Origin: CAZYMF01 sp964648215
Lineage (GTDB): Bacteria; Desulfobacterota; Binatia; HRBIN30; JACQVA1
Direction: 5' to 3'
Length of the DNA stretch: 19,098 nucleotides
Assembly: GCA_964648215.1 (NCBI GenBank)
Contig: CAZYMF010000084.1
Coordinates: 1 to 19,098 of the forward strand
In this document: one piece after another, positions 15,028 to 19,098 of the stretch
Layout of the letters: every line of letters begins with the position of its first letter
How positions within the stretch are numbered: the stretch's first letter is position 1
Position numbers and translations under genes: made by a program
The notes under the pieces: model-generated
Databases searched by the model: none
What the model saw: only the letters and a program-made list of their open reading frames with translations
Told to the model about the DNA's origin: nothing

Positions 15028-15501
15028 ATGAGCAGAATCGCCACCATCGGCGCATTGACCCTGGGCCTCGCGTTTCTCGGCGCGAGCGCGTTCGCACAGC
15101 AGACGTTCGTCTATCCGCAGAAGGGTCAGACCAAGGCGCAGCAGGAGAAGGACGAGTTCGCGTGCCACAAGTGGGCCAAGGAGAAGACCGGCTTCGATCC
15201 CATGGCGGCGCCGAGCTCGTCGGCCGCCACGGAGCCGGCCCCGAAGGGCGGCGCCGTACGCGGAGCGGCGAAAGGCGCCGCGATCGGGGCCATCGGGGGC
15301 GCCATAGCGGGCAATGCGGGTAAGGGCGCCGCGATCGGCGCCGGTGTCGGCGGTGCCGGCGGTGCCCTCCGCCAGCGCGGAAAGGTCAAGCAGCAGGAGC
15401 AAGCACGCCAGCAAGAGGCGGCCACGCAGAACGCGCAACGCAGCGAGTTCCAGCGCGCCTTCAGCGCCTGCATGGAAGGAAAGGGCTACACGGTGAAGTA
15501 A
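15028..15501 (+). CDS. Exported glycine-zipper protein
   Basis: 157 residues. ATG 15028 has AGAAGGAAG 7-10 bases upstream and opens a clear signal peptide (MSRIATIGALTLGLAFLGASAFA, then QQTFVYP). Residues ~25-60 are polar and hold a Cys (EFACHKWAKEKTGFDP). A glycine zipper follows at about residues 74-112: RGAAKGAAIGAIGGAIAG and GKGAAIGAGVGGAGGAL show GxxxG spacing typical of Gly-zipper membrane-associated proteins (PF13488-like). A charged Gln/Lys/Ala stretch leads to SEFQRAFSACMEGKGYTVK with a second Cys; C-terminal ACMEGKGY motifs recur in this class. It probably resides in the periplasm or outer membrane; function is unknown. It is the first gene of a plus-strand set with the lipase (25 bases apart) and the DUF4105 gene. 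Confidence 0.75.
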   Translation: MSRIATIGALTLGLAFLGASAFAQQTFVYPQKGQTKAQQEKDEFACHKWAKEKTGFDPMAAPSSSAATEPAPKGGAVRGAAKGAAIGAIGGAIAGNAGKGAAIGAGVGGAGGALRQRGKVKQQEQARQQEAATQNAQRSEFQRAFSACMEGKGYTVK

Positions 15502-15526
15502 CCGGACCGGGCGCGGACCGGCAAGC

Positions 15527-17365
15527 ATGAGAGCGTTCGCCAATCGAGCCGCCGCCGTTGGGCTGGCGCTCACCGTCGCGGCATGCGCAACACCGATCGG
15601 CGTCAAACGGATCAGCCCGGCAGCGGCCGAGCGCTCGCTGACCGCCAATGTGCTCACCAGCGGTCACCCCAGCGCGGCTTCCGTGCAGCTTCTCAACCGG
15701 TTGGGGCTGACGCAGAGGTTCGCCAAGGAGCCGGTAACCGCCCTGCGCGAGCTGCACGAAGGGCTGGGAGGGGCGGATGAGCGAGATCGCCTGCTGGCCC
15801 TCTCCGAGCTGTCGTTCGGACACGCGCAGGCGGGCGGCCACCGCGCCTACTATCTGTCTTCGGCGGTCTACGCCTACGCTTTCCTCTTCCCCGACGATCC
15901 GCAGACGGCGCCGAAGCGCTACGATCCTCGCGTTCGCCTCGCCCTCGACCTCTACAACCGGGGCATCGTCCAGGGACTGCGAAATTCGGACAAGGAGGAG
16001 GTCGACCTCGGCGCTCGCACTCTCGCCCTCCCCTTCGGCGAGCTCGACCTCGCCGTCGATCCGTCTGGGTTCCACTACGGTGGCTACGCGCTCGAGCACT
16101 TTGTCTCCCTGACCGATCTCGAGGTGCGCGGGCTGCGCGACCGCTACCGGCATGCGGGTATCGGCGCGCCGCTGTCCGCGCGCGGCCACGGAAGCTCGGC
16201 GCAGGTGGACAAGTGGCTGCCGCCGAATCAAAAGGTCCCGGTCACGCTGCTGCTGCGCCTGCACGATGTCGGACCCGGTCTGACCAGCGGGCACGTTCAC
16301 GGGACGATCGAGCTGTACGATACCGACTCGAGCGAAGCGACCAAGATCGGCTCTTACAGTGTCCCGCTCGAGTTCGACCCCACCGCCGCGCTGGCGTACC
16401 GACTCGAGGGCGCGGCGATCTGGGACTTCGAGATCGCCGGATTCCGCCGCGGCGACTTCGGCTGGCTCGGCAGCCAGCCGCGACTCGGGCTGTTCATGCT
16501 ACATCCCTATGTGCCCGGGCGCATTCCCGTCGTCTTCGTGCACGGCACGGCGTCGAGCCCGGCGCGCTGGGCCGAGATGGTGAACGAGCTGATGGGCGAC
16601 GCCACCATTCGCCGTCGCTTCCAGTTCTGGTTCTTCATCTACAACACCGGCAATCCCGTCGCCTACTCGGCCATGCGGCTGCGCGAGGACCTGCAAGCGG
16701 TGACCCGCGATGTCGACCCCGAGGGCCACGACCCGGCCCTCCACGAGATGGTGGTGATCGGCCACAGCCAGGGAGGTTTGCTCACAAAGATGACCGTCGT
16801 CTCCAGCGGCACGCGCTTCTGGGACAGCCGCTTCCCGGTACCGTTCGAGCAGGCCGATTTGTCGTCGGAAACGAAGGATCTGCTTCGGCGCAGCTTGTTC
16901 GTCGAGCCGCTGCCGTTCGTGAAGCAGGTGATCTTCATCGCCACGCCCCATCGCGGCAGCTTCCTGGCCGAGAACTTCCTCGGCAAGATCGCGCGCCGGC
17001 TGATCAGCGTGCCGGCAACGATCACCAAGGCGGGCGTGGAGCTCGTCAAGCTGAACCCGACCGGGGCGGCGGAGACGGCATGGCGCATGCCGACGGCGAT
17101 CGACAACATGGATTGGTCGAATCCCTTCCTGCGCACTCTGGCCTCGCTGCCGATCGCCCCGGGCGTGCACGCGCACTCGATCATCGCGGTGAAGGGTGAG
17201 GGCCCGCCGGAAGACGGCGACGACGGGGTAGTCAAGTATACGAGCGCCCACATCGACGGAGTCGAGTCGGAGCTCGTGGTCCGCTCGGCCCACTCGTGCC
17301 AGTCCGATCCACGAACGATCGAGGAAGTACGCCGCGTCCTCTACGAGGAGCTGGGGAAGCAATGA
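15527..17365 (+). CDS. Alpha/beta-hydrolase lipoprotein (lipase/PGAP1-like)
   Basis: 612 residues. ATG 15527 opens a lipoprotein signal with lipobox TVAAC (Cys20). The ~300-residue N-terminal part is helical (LNRLGLTQRFA, ELSFGHAQAGG, YLSSAVYAYAFLF) and then beta-rich, unassigned. From ~residue 330 it is an alpha/beta hydrolase: oxyanion strand IPVVFVHGTASSPARW, nucleophile elbow VIGHSQGG with Ser414, FIATPHRGS typical of lipases and GPI-deacylase-like esterases, acid Asp566 in DDGVVKYTSA, and His589 in VRSAHSC. The full triad is present, so it should be active on lipids or acyl esters at the inner face of the outer membrane or on the cell surface. It overlaps the DUF4105 gene by four bases (ATGA), implying translational coupling and a shared process. 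The ribosome site is weak (possibly coupled to the gene before it). Confidence 0.83.
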   Translation: MRAFANRAAAVGLALTVAACATPIGVKRISPAAAERSLTANVLTSGHPSAASVQLLNRLGLTQRFAKEPVTALRELHEGLGGADERDRLLALSELSFGHAQAGGHRAYYLSSAVYAYAFLFPDDPQTAPKRYDPRVRLALDLYNRGIVQGLRNSDKEEVDLGARTLALPFGELDLAVDPSGFHYGGYALEHFVSLTDLEVRGLRDRYRHAGIGAPLSARGHGSSAQVDKWLPPNQKVPVTLLLRLHDVGPGLTSGHVHGTIELYDTDSSEATKIGSYSVPLEFDPTAALAYRLEGAAIWDFEIAGFRRGDFGWLGSQPRLGLFMLHPYVPGRIPVVFVHGTASSPARWAEMVNELMGDATIRRRFQFWFFIYNTGNPVAYSAMRLREDLQAVTRDVDPEGHDPALHEMVVIGHSQGGLLTKMTVVSSGTRFWDSRFPVPFEQADLSSETKDLLRRSLFVEPLPFVKQVIFIATPHRGSFLAENFLGKIARRLISVPATITKAGVELVKLNPTGAAETAWRMPTAIDNMDWSNPFLRTLASLPIAPGVHAHSIIAVKGEGPPEDGDDGVVKYTSAHIDGVESELVVRSAHSCQSDPRTIEEVRRVLYEELGKQ

Positions 17366-18408
17366 TCAGGGCAACGTTCCGCGGCATCGCGCTCCTCGCC
17401 GCCGTTCTGCTCACCTTCTGGTGCGGTCTCGCCCTGTGGTTCGACGGCCCGCCGGCGCGCGGCGTGGCCGCCGTGCTGGCCGGCGGATTCGTCCTGGGCG
17501 CGATCCTGGTCGCTTTCCTCGTCCGGCCCGGCCGCCGCGCCTTCCTCGTCTGGCTGCTGGGAACCGGATTGGTCCTGGGGTGGTGGCTGTCGATCGCGCC
17601 GAGCAACGACCGCAGCTGGATGCCCGACGTCGCCCGCCTGCCCCGGGCCGAGATCGACGGCGACCGACTCACCATCCACAACGTGCGCAACTTCGACTAC
17701 CGCTCGGAGACCGATTTCACGCCGCGCTGGGAGGACCGCACCTACGACCTGCGACGCGTGCGTGCGGTGGACATGTTCCTCTCCTACTGGGGACCGAGAG
17801 CCATCGCGCACACCATCACCAGCTGGGAGTTCGATGACGGCAGCCACCTGGCAATCTCGATCGAGACCCGCAAGGAGGTCGGCGAGTCGTACTCGGCGGT
17901 ACGCGGCTTCTTCCGCCAGTACGAGCTGTACTACGTCGTCGCCGACGAGCGCGACGTCATAAGGCTGCGCACCAACTTCCGCGGCGAGACGGTCTACCTG
18001 TATCGGTTTCAGGCCCCGCCCGAGTTCGCTCGCGCTTTCCTGCTCGACTACCTGCGCAAGGTCAACGAGCTGGCCGAGCGACCCGAGTGGTACAACGCGC
18101 TGACGCAGAACTGCACCACGGCGATCCGCGTCCACGCGCGGAACCTCTCGCAGGCGCGGGCGTGGAACTGGCGGATTCTGGCCAACGGATATGGCGACGA
18201 GATGCTCTACCGAAACGGGCGCCTGGACACGTCGCTGCCGTTCGCCGAGCTCAGGGCGCGCAGCGACATCACAGCCAAAGCGAAGGAGGCCGGATTCGCT
18301 CCGGATTTCTCGGAGCGAATCCGCGCGGGCGTCCCGGGGTTTCGAGGCCACTCGGCCCAGCAGCCGACGCGCCAGGGATCTGCCACTACGGGAATGAGCG
18401 GAAGGTGA
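17362..18408 (+). CDS. DUF4105 (Lnb N-terminal periplasmic domain) membrane protein
   Basis: 348 residues; ATG 17362 lies in an ATGA overlap with the lipase and is preceded by GGGGAAG. Three N-terminal hydrophobic segments (about residues 8-27, 34-54 and 61-78) anchor the protein. The rest is a DUF4105 domain: NVRNFDYRSETDFTPRWEDRTYDLRRV, FLSYWGPRAIAHTITSWEF with His150, YLYRFQAPPEFARAFLLDYL, and YNALTQNCTTAI with Cys251. The His-then-Cys order is that of a permuted papain-like fold. The domain is named after Lnb, a Bacteroides lipoprotein N-acyltransferase, from which a thiol acyl-enzyme step is plausible. Coupling to a lipase lipoprotein suggests acyl transfer between lipids and lipoproteins, but that is inference. 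It is shorter than full Lnb proteins and has its membrane segments at the N-terminus. Confidence 0.82.
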   Translation: MIRATFRGIALLAAVLLTFWCGLALWFDGPPARGVAAVLAGGFVLGAILVAFLVRPGRRAFLVWLLGTGLVLGWWLSIAPSNDRSWMPDVARLPRAEIDGDRLTIHNVRNFDYRSETDFTPRWEDRTYDLRRVRAVDMFLSYWGPRAIAHTITSWEFDDGSHLAISIETRKEVGESYSAVRGFFRQYELYYVVADERDVIRLRTNFRGETVYLYRFQAPPEFARAFLLDYLRKVNELAERPEWYNALTQNCTTAIRVHARNLSQARAWNWRILANGYGDEMLYRNGRLDTSLPFAELRARSDITAKAKEAGFAPDFSERIRAGVPGFRGHSAQQPTRQGSATTGMSGR

Positions 18409-18841
18409 AGAACGTTTGCAAAACCGACAAACTTCGCCGCTGTCATCGTCCCAACGCTGGGACAGTCGCGTAAGCAAGGGCGAGCAGATCTTCCGGGCAG
18501 CATTTTTCTGCGCGTGGCACTGGCTTTGGGTAAAACAATCCGGTTGCCGACACCCAAGACCGGGGACGGCGTAGCGCCGCGAAGTGCAAAACGGGGGGGG
18601 AACAATGAGAGCGACCGACGCCCAGGGCATTTGGGCTTGGCTGGACGCCTTGTTCTGCCGCAGCGATAGCCGGCCATCCTTACTCTACGCCAGCGTTCCC
18701 TGCGGCCAGGAGACTCTGCCGTTTCCTGCTCCTGCGCCGCCTTGTCCCGACAGTGACCTTCGCAAACCTCGTGAATGCGGCAGCATGCGCGAATGGGAAC
18801 AAAACTAATGTCCTTGGCGCGCTTGAAGACGCGCGCGCGGG
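18409..18841. other. Region without a supported gene
   Basis: About 430 bases between the DUF4105 gene and the arylsulfatase remnant. A short frame from ATG 18605 (67 residues, after a G-run) has no recognisable motif and is not called. A short hairpin is at 18448-18463. Composition is less GC-skewed at third positions than in the neighbouring genes. Confidence 0.5.
18448..18463 (+). terminator. Hairpin GTCCCA-ACGC-TGGGAC after the DUF4105 gene
   Basis: Perfect 6-base stem with a 4-base loop, 40 bases past the stop of the operon's last gene. No T-run follows, so it is at best a weak or factor-dependent terminator or an mRNA 3'-end stabiliser. Confidence 0.3.
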
Positions 18842-19098
18842 GACAACCTCGTCAGCGTCGCCGCCGACGTGCCGGCCAATGCCAACGGCGTGATCTACGC
18901 CCTCGGCGGCTTCTCCGGCGGCCTTGCCTTGTACGTCAAGGACGGCGTGCTGTCCTACGAATACAATCTGTTCGAGATTCAGCGCACGCACATCAAGGCC
19001 AAGGGCAAGCTGCCCACCGGCAAGGCGAAGATCGAGGTCGAGACGATTTATGTCGAGCGCAAGCCGGCCGGTCCGCTCAAGGTGGTGCTGAAAGTCGA
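18842..19098 (+). pseudogene. Arylsulfatase C-terminal fragment, 5' truncated, runs off window
   Basis: The frame gives DNLVSVAADVPANANGVIYA, then LGGFSGGLALYVKDGVLSYEYN and LPTGKAKIEVETIYV. This matches the C-terminal beta-sandwich of bacterial arylsulfatases, whose usual form is SxxITAxVxVPxxGAxGVIxAQGGRFGGWSLYxKDG...YxYN. Intact enzymes are several hundred residues long, with the catalytic CxPSR-type formylglycine site far upstream. Here an in-frame TGA lies at 18824-18826 and nothing upstream encodes the rest. The only in-frame start nearby is GTG 18869, inside the conserved part. It is therefore a remnant or a rearrangement or misassembly junction, not a functional sulfatase. Confidence 0.65.

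Noticed and set aside
14123..15097. Long minus-strand frame and smaller frames in the 14311-15027 region
   Set aside because: They overlap the lipoprotein or glycine-zipper gene in other frames and show no domain, consistent codon pattern or signal peptide.
18515..18530. Sigma-54-like TGGCAC-N5-TTGGG
   Set aside because: The -24 half is perfect but the nearly invariant GC of the -12 element is GG, and no gene is convincingly placed downstream.

Overview
The window is GC-rich bacterial DNA, probably a metagenome-derived scaffold: it holds one run of exactly 100 N, the usual placeholder for a gap of unknown size. Nearly every protein is exported or envelope-bound (signal peptides, lipoboxes, an outer-membrane barrel ending in Phe), so the organism is Gram-negative. 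Dockerin-tipped secreted proteins with Thr/Pro linkers, a DUF1302/DUF1329 pair and an acyl-CoA enzyme would suit an uncultured delta-proteobacterial or Binatota-like lineage. That placement is inference; no rRNA or tRNA gene is visible.

Left part (1-3304, + strand): two tandem paralogues of a secreted beta-helix protein, the first cut by the window edge. Each ends in a Thr/Pro linker and a two-repeat dockerin-like domain. Their 3' ends share 138 identical bases. The complete copy carries three modules of exactly 146 residues with an invariant CX23C spacing.

Middle part (3318-11815): on the minus strand, a two-gene DUF1302 (outer-membrane barrel) / DUF1329 (LolA-like periplasmic protein) operon preceded by a Crp/Fnr regulator. 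The regulator is divergent from a hemerythrin gene, and an FNR-type palindrome lies between them. A GH114-like glycosidase with Fn3-like and barrel-like C-terminal domains follows. Divergent from it is an enoyl-CoA hydratase/isomerase-family gene that runs into the gap. An MBL-fold hydrolase emerges on the other side.

Right part (11935-18408): an envelope and lipoprotein neighbourhood. On the minus strand, a small Ser-rich lipoprotein gene is followed by a 628-residue periplasmic protein that looks like a permuted papain-fold enzyme with a very long insertion. On the plus strand lie a glycine-zipper protein, an alpha/beta-hydrolase lipoprotein (lipase-like) and a DUF4105 (Lnb N-terminal domain) membrane protein; the last two overlap by ATGA. 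The joint presence of lipoproteins, a lipase and two His/Cys papain-like proteins suggests lipid or lipoprotein acyl metabolism at the envelope.

The end (18409-19098) is about 430 bases without a convincing gene, followed by the C-terminal piece of an arylsulfatase-like protein that has no 5' part in front of it, probably a rearrangement remnant.
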